A stretch of 49,089 nucleotides of DNA from Chromera velia (lineage: Eukaryota > Sar > Chromeraceae). The translations under genes were made by a program, and so were the position numbers. This document shows, piece after piece, positions 1 through 43,964 of the stretch. Position 1 is the first letter of the stretch. Each line of letters opens with the position of its first letter. Under the pieces are notes generated by a model. The model did not search any database, had not been told where the DNA came from, and worked only from the letters and a program-made list of their open reading frames with translations. Where the stretch lies: positions 31,631-80,719 of the forward strand of contig JAHBMJ010005856.1 in assembly GCA_018398765.1 (NCBI GenBank). Reading direction: 5' to 3'.

Positions 1-96
1 CCCCCCTTGGTGTATGTGTGTATGTGTGTGTGTATGTGTGTGTGTGTGTGAATGCGCGCAAGACAGAGACGGAGAAAAAAAAAACGCGCGGCCGAC

Positions 97-29590
<29,494 letters not shown>

Positions 29591-30390
29591 CGTGCAACGT
29601 CAAGCCAAAACTGCGCCCCACGGTGATCAAGACCACAAACAAGCGAACAAGCATCCATGTGTTACAAGCATTTGCCTGAAGGGGTGCATCAGATCCCTTC
29701 AGAGAAGCCTGGAAGTCACTTTCTGGTGATGGTTGTCCACATAGCTGCATGGCTCTTGTATCCTTGTGCCTGCATGCATGTGCACGCACGTCGCCGGGGG
29801 TGCGCGCGTGGAGCGCGGCCGCGGGCCGCGGCCCGAGCGTATCGGTAGGATGGCGCCCGCGCGCGGGCTTGTGCGGGTCCCGGAAAGTTCATGCAAGCTA
29901 TTGCAAGCTGCATGAGAGACATCTGAGAGACGGACTTAATTCGATCACATTCGGGACATGCGTTGACATCAATTTCACGATCTCACATCACCAGACAGGG
30001 TAACAGAGATTCAATTCCCGTGGCTTCCCAGAGAAGTGCGGGTGCTGCACGGCCGAGAGTCTTAATTGAGACCGTGGCGCAGGGAGAGAAGTGAGAGGTA
30101 GTCACTGCAAAAGTGGACTTGAACTAAATGCCAGTATTGTGAACTGAATTGAATAATCAGTCGTAATGCTTTTTGTACAGGTAGTCTGAAATTCCATACC
30201 GTCAGAGAAGGATCTCGGGGAGTCCCTCCGTTTCAATCCATTTCTTCCAACGGATTTGTTGATGGGAGAAGGCGGATCCGAAGCAAAAGACTGATATTGA
30301 GAGGGGATAGTCCTGCAAAAAGCGAGATTGGTGAAAAACAGAAGGGGCTCGTAAAGTGGAATAGCAGAGAAGGCCAAGAGAGCACGATAA
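29591..30390. other. Divergent intergenic region with a GC-rich patch
   Basis: This stretch separates the minus-strand giant gene from the plus-strand kinase gene. It must hold the missing 5' exon(s) of the giant gene and both promoters, but I could not place a start codon or a TATA box with confidence. Positions about 29,785-29,880 are strikingly rich in CpG, with alternating GC and short palindromes around 29,818-29,840. That would fit a shared promoter or 5' UTR. No other gene is visible. Confidence 0.4.
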
Positions 30391-33247
<2,857 letters not shown>

Positions 33248-36200
33248 ATTCATGTAGTGCGTGCTTGGTGTCAATCTCTGTCTCCACTCCCTCTCCATTT
33301 TCATCACCAGTTCTCTAGAGACGCTGGGCTATGCCTGCTTTGCCTGTGCACTGCACTGTCTTCCCTTTCACCCGGCCTTCATATGCCCGTGTTTGTGTCT
33401 TTGTTTAGTTCGAAGCTGCACGCACCTTTGCTTGCGCTTTGTTTGTCTCTTCCTTCCTTGTAAAAGCTTGCCTTGTCAGAGCCCTGCGTCTTTGTCAGGG
33501 CCATTGCGCAAATGATGTTGTGCATGAGTGCTCGGAATGTGAGGCTGCCAGTGAGTCACTGGGGGCGGAGGTCTTTGTTCTCCTTATGTGCATGACTAGC
33601 TTTTGAGAGAACGGAGGGAGGAGAAGAAAGGTGGTTGAACGAAAGGAGACGATAGTGGCAAGGAAGAGCGTTCATACCTCTGCCCCTCTTTTTTGTCCGA
33701 CTTTCCCTTCACTCCTCTGTTCTTCCTCTTCTGCTAGTTTCTCAGTCAGAAAAAGGATGCCGATCAACGATCGAGAATCATTAGTTGAAGAAGAAGTGTT
33801 TCCAAAACAAAAAAGAGAGGGAGAGAAAACTTATGCCTTTAAACAAACCATTTCCGCTGGATCCCCCGCATCTGCCTCGTTTTTCTCTCGACTGTTGGTA
33901 TCACCCGCATTCAATCAATCTAAGACGATCATGAATCGTACGATGTCGATCTCCTCACCTCCATCCAATCCATGTGTGCGTATGCATAAGCGTGTGTGTA
34001 TTCCTTTCTTCCATGCTCGGCCGCTCTCTGTCGTGGACTCCTATGTGCGTCAGTAAAGCGACACAGAACTCCTTGGTCCGAGCGTAGAGTGGAAGAGAAG
34101 GGGGAGCGGGGGTGGTTGTCGCAGACAGGAACCGCATCAACGAAAGAAGTGATAGAAGGGAGGCATCGCATCGGCCCGGTGGCAAAAACTAGGCATCAAG
34201 CTAGTGCGGAGATTGCTGCCGGACAAGCGTTCGAGACAGCATGGAGTAGACCAGTACAGGGTCGATTCAATTTTTGTCTCTTCTTTGGCTTTCGGCAACC
34301 GCTCCCTCCGACTCCCTTTGTCGGTTCCTCCCTTCGTTCTATGCGAGTTGTTTTGAAGTTCTGGAGCTTTGAGCCTCGATCTGACGGCTTTGAGTCAAAC
34401 GGAACGGACAGACCAATGAAGGAAGACGGGCATTTGCTTGTCGATAAATTCCTTGGGGGGGCGGTAGAAAATCAAAAAGAGGGNNNNNNNNNNNNNNNNN
34501 NNNNNNNNNNNNNNNNNNNNNNNNNNNNNNNNNNNNNNNNNNNNNNNNNNNNNNNNNNNNNNNNNNNNNNNNNNNNNNNNNNNNNNNNNNNGGGGGGAAG
34601 GAGAAAAAAGAAAGAAACTAGGTCTGGTGGAATGGGAGGTGTTGCAATCGATGGTACCGGGAAGGGAAGCGAAGGGGGGCGAAAGAAGAAAGAAACCTGT
34701 CTCCTTTGTATCCTTTGTTTTGAGTGTGTCCTGTGCCACTGCTCTTCTTTCTTTTTTCCGAAAACAGTCCGAGTGTAATGATTACTTTGTCGTTCAGAGA
34801 AGCAAACGCACAGAAAAAAGTGTGAGGCTTAATTCCTCGGGCAGGTCGTCTGGGAAATCTCCTGACTGCCTGTCTGGAAGGAAGTAAAAGGAACTTTTTC
34901 CTTCTTTCTCTCTTCCTTCCTTTCTTAATTTCTGTCTTGATTCAATTTGTAGAGGCGCCACGCCAAGAGGAGTTTTCAAAAGCTCATCACGCTCTTGAAA
35001 GGGATCACAGAGAAGAAAGCAGACAATGGTCAAAGCCGGTCCGCTTGGGCAAGGGCAGCTTGGACGGACTGTGGGGGGGGATATCAAAAGGTGGCGCCGA
35101 GAGGGGGCGACTCGCGCTGTCATTCTGGACTAGTCTCGATCCTACTGCCACTGCAGGCTTTGCCGTGTGACTAGTCGCTCTCTAGCTCGCTCGCTCAGGC
35201 TGAAAAAAGAAAAGAAAACCAACGACAGGAGCAAAGAAGACGAGTGCAAAAACGGGCATGCAAGAATAGTCAGAGGACTCGACCGACAGAAGAGAAAAGA
35301 CAACCAATCCTGAAAAGAATAGTGGGCGTGGATGGAAGAAACGCTCTACTCTCGGATTGTGAGTGCGGTAAATCTGAATTTCGGTGTGTTTCGGTGAAGC
35401 ACGGTTTTTGAGAAGGGGGGAAAGGAGAATCGGGATATGGGCGGAGGAAGAAAGCAGAAATTTAGAAAGAAAGACCAGAGGGGAGAGGGGGAGAGAGAGA
35501 GAGAGAGAGAGAGAGAGCGAAGAGGAGCTTCTCTCCTTACCTTCAAGTCATCCCTTTTGTTCCCGAGTCGCGCCTCATTTTCGTTCTCGTTCCTTTCATT
35601 GTCTCTTCTCTCGCCCACGAGGCAGGCAGGCAAGCAAGCAAGCGGTGCGAGAGAGAGCGTAGGCACTCTCGCACGAGCTAAGCTGCTGCCGTAGTTGTGC
35701 ACGACTCCAGGAAGGTCCAACTGTAAGAAGGGTCTTGGGGAGGGACTGCTTTACGGGGAGGTGGGCTGACTGTCAGGTGGGCGAGGGGGTGGGATGAATG
35801 CATTCAGACATGAAACGAGTCTGCAGGGATGGGTCGGTGGGTGGATGATGGATGCATGGATGGGGATGGGGATGGGGTAGCAGTGGGTGGGTCAGTCATG
35901 TGCAGGCACCGTGTAGTATGCGCATGTCTCCTTTCTTGTCCTTTCAAGTGACCATGCTGTGTGTCTCCCCGTGTCTGCCTTTCTTTCTGGTAAGATTTTT
36001 TTATTCTACGACCTGGATTGTTTCCTTAAGTTTCTTTCTATCTCCTGTTACATCCCGCCAAAAGTGGGACTAGAAGTGCGGACATGCAGTGTCTCCTCCC
36101 TCTCTCCGTTTTGCACACTGCGCACCGCTGTTCTTCTCTTCTCTTCTTTCTTTCGTCGTCACAAAGGAAGTAAGGCAGAATTGTTTTTGTTTCTTTTTCT

Positions 36201-36800
36201 GCCTTGTACTCGTGGTCCGTGTTTTCTCTTCGATTTTGGTCGCCTTTGTTGATTTTTTTTTCTCTTACACACACATTGACCCGCCGTGCCGATCCATAAA
36301 CATGATGATTCGTTGCATTTTGGAATTTCGTATAACAGACTGGCAATTCGTTCTGTCATTTCCTATCTGCCAAAACGGGGTGACCCGTGACGCGTGACTG
36401 CGTGCGTCATCATAGAAGAGTTGACTAGCTCATCGATCGGCGAGACATGCAGCAGACGGAAGATCGATTCTTGAGGATGTTGGAACTTTCCTCAGCAGTG
36501 GCGGATGAACGGGTGAATGGGCCTGTATGGTCAGTAAGAGATGTACGTGTGTAAGTACGGGTCACTGTGGGCGTGTTTGATCAGTCAGAGGGTGCCAGGG
36601 TGGGTTACTTGGAATGTGTCACTTTCTGTACTCTTCTCCTTAGCTTTGGCGGGCGCTTTCAGCCACAGTCGGAGTCTGGAATAGAGAGTCACAGCTAAAG
36701 GGGTGCAAAGACCCGCTTTTGCTTTTCGTCTGGCCTGTCTTCCGATGATTGTTGCGTGACAAAAAGGGCTTATCTTCGCGCGCCCCGTATCCGGCCGTAT
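33248..36800. other. Intergenic region without recognisable genes
   Basis: This is the 3' flank of the kinase gene followed by pyrimidine-rich and purine-rich sequence. Open frames are short, overlap on both strands and show no domain-like composition. It contains the assembly gap at 34,484-34,591, a GA microsatellite near 35,490 and GGAT-type repeats near 35,790-35,880. I see no RNA gene. Confidence 0.5.
34484..34591. other. Assembly gap (108 Ns)
   Basis: Positions 34,484-34,591 are a run of N flanked by G-rich sequence on both sides, so the true length and content are unknown. Confidence 0.99.
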
Positions 36801-37369
36801 TCCGTGTATCATACACCATTACACCAATGTACCATCGCCATCAGGCTGACCCGTATTAAACTACATGAAGCGTTTGGCGTCCGACTTAAGTCTGAAGACA
36901 ATGAGAGTCATTATGAGACGTGCTCAATGCGCAGCATTATGCACTTAAACAGAGGATTTTCATTTAGCTTTAAATTTTGAATAAATGAACTCGATCGAAT
37001 GAATGAAATGGTAAAGCGGTACTTTTCAAGAGATTTGTTTAAATCACATGATTAATTTTGAAATAAAATAGTATAATAATATTCCATATGGCTTATAGTG
37101 TGCAATTATGAATTGAATGGAAAGTTACTGGGCAGAGCCATCATCTTTAACATCAAAGTTCTTTCTAGCTTTTCTGAATGACTGATCGAAAGTCACTGAA
37201 TCGTTTAGCTCAGAGACGATTGTCTTACTAGTTGTCTTACTGAATCGACTTTAATCAGGGGTTATCAGGGGTGTATGATAGTATTATCTTTTGAATGGTT
37301 CCCTCTCAGTCAGCGGACCAAAATATGTAAAGTTCAGAACAGTTGTTAGTATTTGTTAGTTGATCGCGG

Positions 37370-37449
37370 CCTGGGAAACCAGGTGGGCCACGGGGTGTGG
37401 TCTGAGCCTCAGCAGTGAGGCACACACCCCTGCCGTTTGCAGGGGCGAC
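37370..37449 (+). other. Cluster of GC stem-loops, possible structured RNA
   Basis: Four stems can be drawn. CCTGG/CCAGG (37,370-37,383) closes a GAAA loop. GGGGTGTG (37,392-37,399) pairs with CACACCCC (37,423-37,430). Inside it, GCCTCA (37,406-37,411) pairs with TGAGGC (37,416-37,421). CCCCTGC (37,427-37,433) pairs with GCAGGGG (37,439-37,445) and competes with the second stem. The run ends GGGGCGAC. The nested and competing stems, GC-rich in AT-rich surroundings, suggest a structured RNA. A self-cleaving HDV-like fold is possible but unproven. Confidence 0.35.
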
Positions 37450-37833
37450 TTTTAAAAGACAAAATGGCGATAGTGTCCTAAGGCACCGATAAATTACTTA
37501 TCACTTATCACTTATGCATGATCCGTCATGCACACGCCTACCCGTAAAGACGTCTGAACGGGCCACTAAAGAATACTCATGCACTAGGCATATCACAGCA
37601 AAAAAAAAAATAATAAACCAGGATTGGCTTTTTTTTTTTTTACGCAACACCCAAATAACACTTGTGCAACACCAAAACTGTGGCAAAACAACACTTATGC
37701 AATACTTGAACAACAGTTGTTTGTCACCTAAGATTCACACATATCGTCGGGCAAAAAAAATTTTAAAAAAAAAATAAGCGACGACGGGCTTAAATTATTT
37801 TTTTTTTCTGTAATACGTCTAGCCCATGCAGAG

Positions 37834-38008
37834 GCCCGAGATCTTACCATAACTAACCGTAACTAGAAAATAGTAGAAGAACTTTAGGATACAAACATGT
37901 GCATAGTACACTCACGATTTTTGTTCAAGTTGATTTAATGCTGAATTATGTCTTTTAGGCCGAGATCTTATACGGTAACTAGAAAGAGGTAGAACCGCAG
38001 AAGAACTC
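37834..38008 (+). repeat. Imperfect direct repeat, two copies of about 50 bp
   Basis: Copies at 37,834-37,885 and 37,959-38,008 share CCGAGATCTTA, GTAACTAGAAA and GAAGAACT in the same order, with small insertions. The tract between them is AT-rich. Confidence 0.6.
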
Positions 38009-38386
38009 CAAAGGGCTCAAGTTACTGGTACGGAGTTATCAAAAAGTCGATCAGTAACTAAAGTTTTTGACTGCATATGGCACACAGTTTTTAATCTTAA
38101 ACGCACTATATAGATCTCAAATCATCGGACTATATAGTCATTGAATCATCTTGAATCCTACAATCAATCAATCTTTAATCAATTTCACGTAGTTCCACTC
38201 AGAATCACTCTTTATCTAGCTCTTTATTGGTTTCACTTTTTTCTCATTTTTTTTTTCTTTCTATACTTACAGCTTTTATCAGGTTCTAGCCTAAGTTTCA
38301 GCCTAGTTTCAACAGTGGTTTCAATCTGGTTTTTGATCCAACGATAATCAATGATATAATTCACTTTTCCACGGCATCGCACCAAA

Positions 38387-40993
38387 TCAGCTTCCGTACC
38401 TGATCGTGAATACGTCACTTGACAGATCTTCTGAGTCGGACAAAGGGTCACAACCTTCCGGTCGTTTGGCAGAAGGATCGATACTGGTCTTCGAGAGTCC
38501 CTCAAACATGACGTGCTCCATTTCTGGCATTCCGTCAAAGTTGCAAGAATGAGGCTTCGCCATCCTCTCAAACCGCTCCATGCATTCAATGACCTCCCCA
38601 ACCGAAAAATTTTCCCCATTCGATGCATGGAACGTAACAGGACCGAAACTCTGCCACACCTCAAACTGTCTCAATCGCTTCGGCGTTCTCTCCGCCCCCT
38701 GAACCTCTGATGCCCCCCTGCCCCCATCCCTTTCCTCGGGCCGTTCTTCGACTGGCCTCTCCCCGTAAGAGGTCTGAACGAATCGCAAACGCGCACCCAG
38801 ATAACCGAGCGAGGCCAAGTCGGCCGGTTTCGGTTTCCGGGTTTCCCCTGTCCTAAGATCTGCCAACTCGGCATCTAGGGTCACTCTCGAGGCTGCAATT
38901 TTTCTTCTCCTCATTTGCTCTTCCCTCGACAGACTCGCAGAGGGATGAGGGACAGAGGAGAACCCACCCTGAAGAGGAAACTGAAGATCCTCATCCTCGG
39001 GCCAGCGCACAACGATGGACGCGCTCTGAAGCAGAAAGGACATTCCATCCTTGTCCACCTCCTCTTCAGCCTCTCTGACCAGAGAGGGGTCTGAGAAGAA
39101 GCCGCCTCCCAGAAACTGAGACGTGAACTTCGAGCACGTCCATACAACTCTCCTGCAGGCATGTGCATTCTTTGTTCGCATTTTGATGAAAACACCGGCC
39201 GAAAAGTGCATTCACTCACACACAAACAGGCCCCCAGGGCTCTCCTGAAAGTCTGTCGCGATGCATTGGACCACTGTCGACATACTTCTGGCTCCTTTGC
39301 GCAAAAGTGACCAAAACGAAACGAATACGTGGGAAACAAAGTAGGCCGAAGAGCAGGAACGGACAACCCCTGCAGGGAGGACCCTTGAGAACTATGCCCT
39401 AGCTGTCTCAGTCAACTATTTCGACCAATTCTGTGAAGAACTCGAGCCCAAAACTTTGCAACACAAAACACATTCTCGGACAATGGTAGTCGCTGAACAG
39501 GAGTCCGATCAAGACCTTTCACGATTCACTTTTTGCGGTGACTGGTGGACGGTGGTCGCACAAAAAGAATATGCGGGTGATTGCGCATGTGTAGAGGAAT
39601 CTGACTGATTGACTGACCATCCGGCATCTCCTGCCTCCATTTCCAAGTTGAACGTTTGTGAAAGGGACATCATCGGATCGGTGAGGCCGTCTCCCTCTGT
39701 CCCTCCCCTCCACACGGAGACCTCATCGAAGTTGTCTGACACGCGAACACCGTCTGATAAGTCCAGACCCTCAAACAATGCATCGTTCTCAGGTTTTCGA
39801 ATCCACTTCGCCAACTCCTTTGCACACTCCATCACGACATTCATCTCTTCCTTGAGGCGATCGGCCAGGTTACTTCTCTTCAGGCTCTCCATGCGCCTCT
39901 TCAGCAAAGCTCTCTTGTCTCTGGAGAGGCTCAGCACGCATTTGCACACGTACAGGAGACGGCGGAACGCCTCACAGGTGAGTGCACTGCGGGGCTGGGA
40001 CAGCCCGGAAGCAGCCAATGAGCTCTTGACCACCACTGAACCTAATGTGGGAGTGTAAATGTGGCTGCTTGCGTCCTGTCGGCAGCTCAGTCGTCCATGC
40101 GTGACCAGATAATTCTGTGTGACTAAAAACCGACCCAACTCATCTGCGCATGCGTTGATCCAATGGGAGAAACAATCCGCACTGCTGCCGCTTGGAGACG
40201 GCTGCGAGGTTGAACTTCCCCCCAAGAGCTGGAGGTCGGAAGCCAACAGAGACAGGACAGGAGAATTGAGGGTCCTCCAGCCCAGTCGGTGCGACATTTG
40301 GAGAAGTTCAGATTCAGCTATAGCCTCCATTTTCAACAGGGTCCTCCCTCTGTGTCCCTCTCCTTCCCCCTCTCCCACCCCGCCCGAGTGAGAATTGGAG
40401 CAGAAGATCAAATCGTTGAGGGTTGCAGGCTCGATCTTGAGAACAGTAATGATGTCGCTCCTTGCGTCCCCAGATGACAGAGCTTGCGCCCGGGTCATCG
40501 CGACAGGGGTTCCGTGGGAGACCATCACGGTGGAGTTGCGGTGCGCTGTACTCGAGTTTGGGTCAGTTGGAGCGACTTGATCTGAGGGTGTGTGAGGGGG
40601 TGGGGGTGGGGCAGCAGCAGCAGCAGCGGCAGCAGCCGCCAAAGAGGAAGAGGCAGAAGGGGAAAAGGCGGACGCAGGAAGCCAACGGGAAAAGGGCTGA
40701 GAGTTCATGTAGGGGGTAATGTAGAACTGTCGTTTTTTGGGATTCCATCTAGCGCCTAGTCGTTTGGCCTCTTCAGTTTCTTCTTCGTTGGGGAGAGAGA
40801 GAAAGACGTGATCCTCAGAGGGAAGCCAGCGATTGAATGCGGCACGGTTCCTGTCCCGAGGAACGAACCATTTCTTTGCATTCGCATCCCACTGCCCCCC
40901 CAAGCCCTTCACTTGGTCCTTTTCGGAAAAGGGACAATCGAGAAACAACCGCTCTGGCTGAGAGGTTGAGACAACAGGCGTGGTTTGCTGCAT
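38387..40993 (-). CDS. Two-exon gene with two DUF5710-like repeats (713 aa)
   Basis: Exon 1 (39618-40993) starts at ATG 40993 and ends in phase 2 at a GTCAGT donor. Exon 2 (38387-39152) follows a GCCTGCAG acceptor and ends at a TGA. The joined frame is 714 codons. Residues about 14-58 contain RLFLDCPFSEKDQVKGLG, then GQWDANAKKWFVP and FNRWLP. Residues about 62-108 repeat the pattern as VFLSLPNEEETEEAKRLGA, RWNPKKRQFYITP and FSRWLP. This matches the DUF5710 pattern I recall from bacterial and plasmid proteins (ExEKxxAKxLGARWDxxxKxWYVP). An Ala/Pro low-complexity linker follows, then a helical region that I do not recognise. A GTACGG donor four codons before the stop could lead to further exons. 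Function is unknown. Confidence 0.72.
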
Positions 40994-41180
40994 GTTGGAT
41001 TGTGTGGATTCACAGTCTGCACGATGTATTGCTGCTCACATTGAGGACACAACAATGTGCCAAGAGTGACCACTGACCACGAAGTTCTCAGACTACTCTC
41101 TCAGGATCTCTCAGGTTCTCAATGAAATTAGGGAACTTAGTTTGAGAATGTTTGAGAGGCCGGACTCTGACAAGGAGATG

Positions 41181-41229
41181 ATATTCTGGCGGACAGTCAT
41201 TCTGTCCGTTTTGCCGCGCCCGAGTATAT
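41181..41229 (+). repeat. Left terminal inverted repeat of the outer element
   Basis: It pairs with the complement of about 48,702-48,745, differing at a few positions and by a 2-bp start offset. It contains GGACAGTCATTCTGTCC, itself an imperfect palindrome able to form a 6-bp hairpin. Confidence 0.75.
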
Positions 41230-41286
41230 AGTTTCGCGCGCTCGAGTTTTTCCTTCGCAAAAAGGCTATGCAACTCGGGCGTGGTG

Positions 41287-41312
41287 AAACTCGCGGGCGC
41301 GCCCGCGAGTTT
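41287..41312. repeat. Perfect 26-bp GC-rich palindrome
   Basis: The sequence reads AAACTCGCGGGCG followed by its exact complement to 41,312, in the subterminal part of the outer transposon. It shares the ACTCG/CGAGT motif repeated at both ends of the element. Confidence 0.9.
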
Positions 41313-41761
41313 TCAGTGGCATGCGCTCGAGTTGCTCGTTGTCGGTGCTTGAGATCTGCATAGATTTTTGACGACTGAGTTGCATCATGGTGCTTTTAGT
41401 CTCGTGCGCCCAAGTTGCTCAGTGGTTCTTAATGCTTGAGAGCTGCATGGGCTTTCGCCAACTAATTAATGCTTGAATAATAATAAATTCAATAATTTTG
41501 ATGCTTGATGCTTGTTTGAATAATTTTGCCAACTGAGTTGCGTCTACTCTGGGATACTTTGGGAGTATCTGGGAGGAGGTGTCACTCTGTAGTCAGTCTG
41601 AGTCATGACAGGTGAGGCTGTCGCTAGTGGTCCCCCCAAATGAATTAGAATGAATTACGCGTGCGTGAATGAATTACGCCTCGACTGAGTGACTACAGGG
41701 ACAACTGGCACGCTGAGTGACAGCCTAAGTCCTTCTCCCCCCTTAAGGCCACGCTGGAATA

Positions 41762-42029
41762 TGTAGTACTGATGCCTGGCGCCGCCAACGTGTCATCGCC
41801 TAATTGTTACGCCGCCGCATATTTGATGCACGCGCTTAGTCTGCTGGCCTGCCTCAGTCTGCATAGTTTTGCTGTATATATCTTTTCACATACTGACACC
41901 GGTGTTGTGATGTGTTATGTTTAATGGAGAAACAACAACGTCTAGAAGAAGAACCGAACGATCAGTTCTTTTGTGCGTCCTATGAATAGCTCTAGAAATC
42001 CTTCCTAGTTATCTCTTAGCAAACCTACA
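41762..42029 (+). repeat. 5' LTR of the Ty3/gypsy element (268 bp)
   Basis: Starts TGTAG and ends CTACA. It aligns with the two pieces of the 3' LTR. By eye about nine in ten positions match, and most differences are transitions. A hairpin (AGCCTC with GAGGCT) follows at about 42,040-42,060, where a primer-binding site would lie. I see no clean tRNA complement. Confidence 0.85.
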
Positions 42030-42098
42030 GGGTAGCAGAAGCCTCGTTCAACCAGAGGCTATAATTGATCATATCTATTTGTGTTGTGGTTGCACTGA

Positions 42099-42848
42099 AT
42101 GGCTGAAGGGACATTCAGTCAGTTTGTTACTCAGTCCCAGTGCAATACGCAGTTCCAGGAGCTGCACCAGGAACTTCTTTTGCAGCGCTCTGTGATGCAG
42201 AGGCTGGCAGATGAAGTTTGGGAGCCACGGACGTAAGTCGTGCCTCCGACCATGGCTGCTGGAGTGGAGACGTCTGCCAGTGAACATCCTCTGTTGCTCG
42301 ACGGAGAACTGCCTCGAGCCTGCAAGGCGAAGGAGCCCTCCGTCTTTGCAGGGGATCGGCACAAGGTCTCTGACTGGCACAAAGACATGAAAGAGTATTG
42401 TCAGGGCACAGGAATGTCAGAGAGTCGATGGCTCTTTGTTTCGAAGAGCTATTTGTCGAAGACTCTAAAGAAGTGGGTCTATTGGAAGCAGAAAAGTGTA
42501 ACTCCCTTCCGTTCCTTCCAAGACTTTGCAGAGGCACTAAAAAAGAGGTTCATCGACCCGTTTGAGCAGGATCACCGTAGGGATGCACTGGAGGAGCTCC
42601 AGTACTCGAAAGCACAGGGCATGGAGAGCCAGGAGAGCTTTGGGAACGCCTTTCTGGATCTAGCGGAAGAGATCAAAGACACATCGACCCCTGCTGATCT
42701 CATCCACACCTTCAAAAAGGCCATCCCCAATGCAATTTGCCTAGCAATTTGCCTCAAGATGAACAAAAAAGCTCCTTTCACTCTCGAGGAGGCAGTGGAG
42801 GCGGCTTGTATCGTAGTGGAGACTTTGGAAGGAAAGGGTAGGAACTGA
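42099..42848 (+). pseudogene. gag: gag of the Ty3/gypsy element, with an in-frame stop
   Basis: An ATG at 42,099 opens 45 codons ending at TAA (42,234-42,236). The same frame continues to 42,848. The longer part has a capsid-like helical region: FAGDRHKVSDWHKDM, CQGTGMSESRWLFV, FRSFQDFAEALKKRF and FTLEEAVEAA, typical of retrotransposon gag. The stop sits within ACGTAAGTC, so it could be a point mutation or part of a cryptic donor. A degraded zinc-knuckle-like CFLCKQKG follows at about 42,990 in another frame, without the expected His and last Cys. Confidence 0.7.
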
Positions 42849-43499
42849 AAGAGGCATGCTCAGACTGGGGGCAGCAGACTGAACGGAAAATACTAGGGTG
42901 GGTCCAACTCTGATGGACCTATTCCCATATAGCTGGATGCTGTGTGCTTTCTTTCTTCAAAAGAGAGAGCCGAACTGATGCGATAAGGACGGTGCTTCCT
43001 CTGCAAGCAGAAGGGGTATGAGAAGAAAGATCGTCCATCCTTGTTGTCTTTGCAGAGGGGGTTCGGGTCAAATGTTCCCAGACTGCAGCAGCCGTACGCA
43101 AGTAGGCCATGGGGTCCTTCAGGACCGCAGAGACCCGCATATGGTGGTCAGGGAGGTCCACCTATTGGCGCCGGCGGTGGAGAAGGACGATGGGTGTAGA
43201 TGTCAGTCGGATGGACAAGGCTACCGCGTAGCTCTGAGAGACTCCACCAAATGTGCAGAGAGGTCGCCCACAGGGGGGGCAGAGAGGGCGTGCTTGGAAT
43301 AGCCGTGCAGCTGGTATCCAGACTGCAGAGCAGGAAGGGGATCAGGTTGCTGGAGAAGGAGAGGAAGAATTCTGGTTCCTTGACAATGAGCTTTCGATGA
43401 ACATTGAGGGAGAGCAGCGGAGAGTAGCCGACTGACCCCTACATGTACGACCAGGCAAATATGATCGGCGCTGCCAGTGCTGACGGGAAGGTGAAGATG

Positions 43500-43826
43500 A
43501 TTCGCTTCTAGGGCACTGTCAAGAGCATTCCAGTGAGAGTGTTCTTAGACTGTGGGGTAGGGGAGACATTTCTGTCTGCCCAATTCACTCACGACAAATG
43601 TCTTCCCATCAGGAAGATGCAAAGTTCGCATCAGTGTCGGGGGGCTATTAAGGGAGAAGACGGGCAGACGGTGGTGACTACGATTAGCGAGTATACCAGT
43701 CCTCCGGCCTTCTCCATTCAGGGGTACCACCAGAGAATGAAGTTCACCCTGGCTAACCTCAATGACGACTATGATGTCTATCTAGGCATGAAGTGGCTGA
43801 TTGAACATGAGCCTCGTGTGTATTAG
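43500..43826 (+). pseudogene. Aspartic protease domain remnant of the Ty3/gypsy element
   Basis: The frame from 43,533 reads VFLDCGVGETFLS, where retropepsins have a D-S/T-G triad, and later VYLGMKWLIEHEP, which matches the conserved ILGMDWLxxHxP segment. The catalytic triad is DCG, so the residue after Asp is unusual. The frame ends at TAG 43,824 and the surrounding frames carry several stops, so this is a decayed copy. Confidence 0.65.
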
Positions 43827-43964
43827 GGCAAAGGAGAAGTGGAGATTCTAATCCCAGGAGCTCATGGAAGGTCAGTCACCTTCAAGTTACAGACACAGAC
43901 ATCTGTCCGTACTCTTTCCAGCAGAGAGCTCAAAAGAGAGGTCAGGAAGGGCCGTGTGCGAGAG

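Larger units (their letters stand above)
36801..38386. other. AT-rich intergenic tract, probable transposon remains
   Basis: Composition shifts to AT-rich with several A or T runs (around 37,605, 37,635, 37,755 and 37,800) and no credible open frame. It contains the stem-loop cluster at 37,370-37,449 and an imperfect direct repeat at 37,834-37,885 and 37,959-38,008. The base change and repeats suggest an old mobile element, but I found no terminal repeats or protein remnant. Confidence 0.4.
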
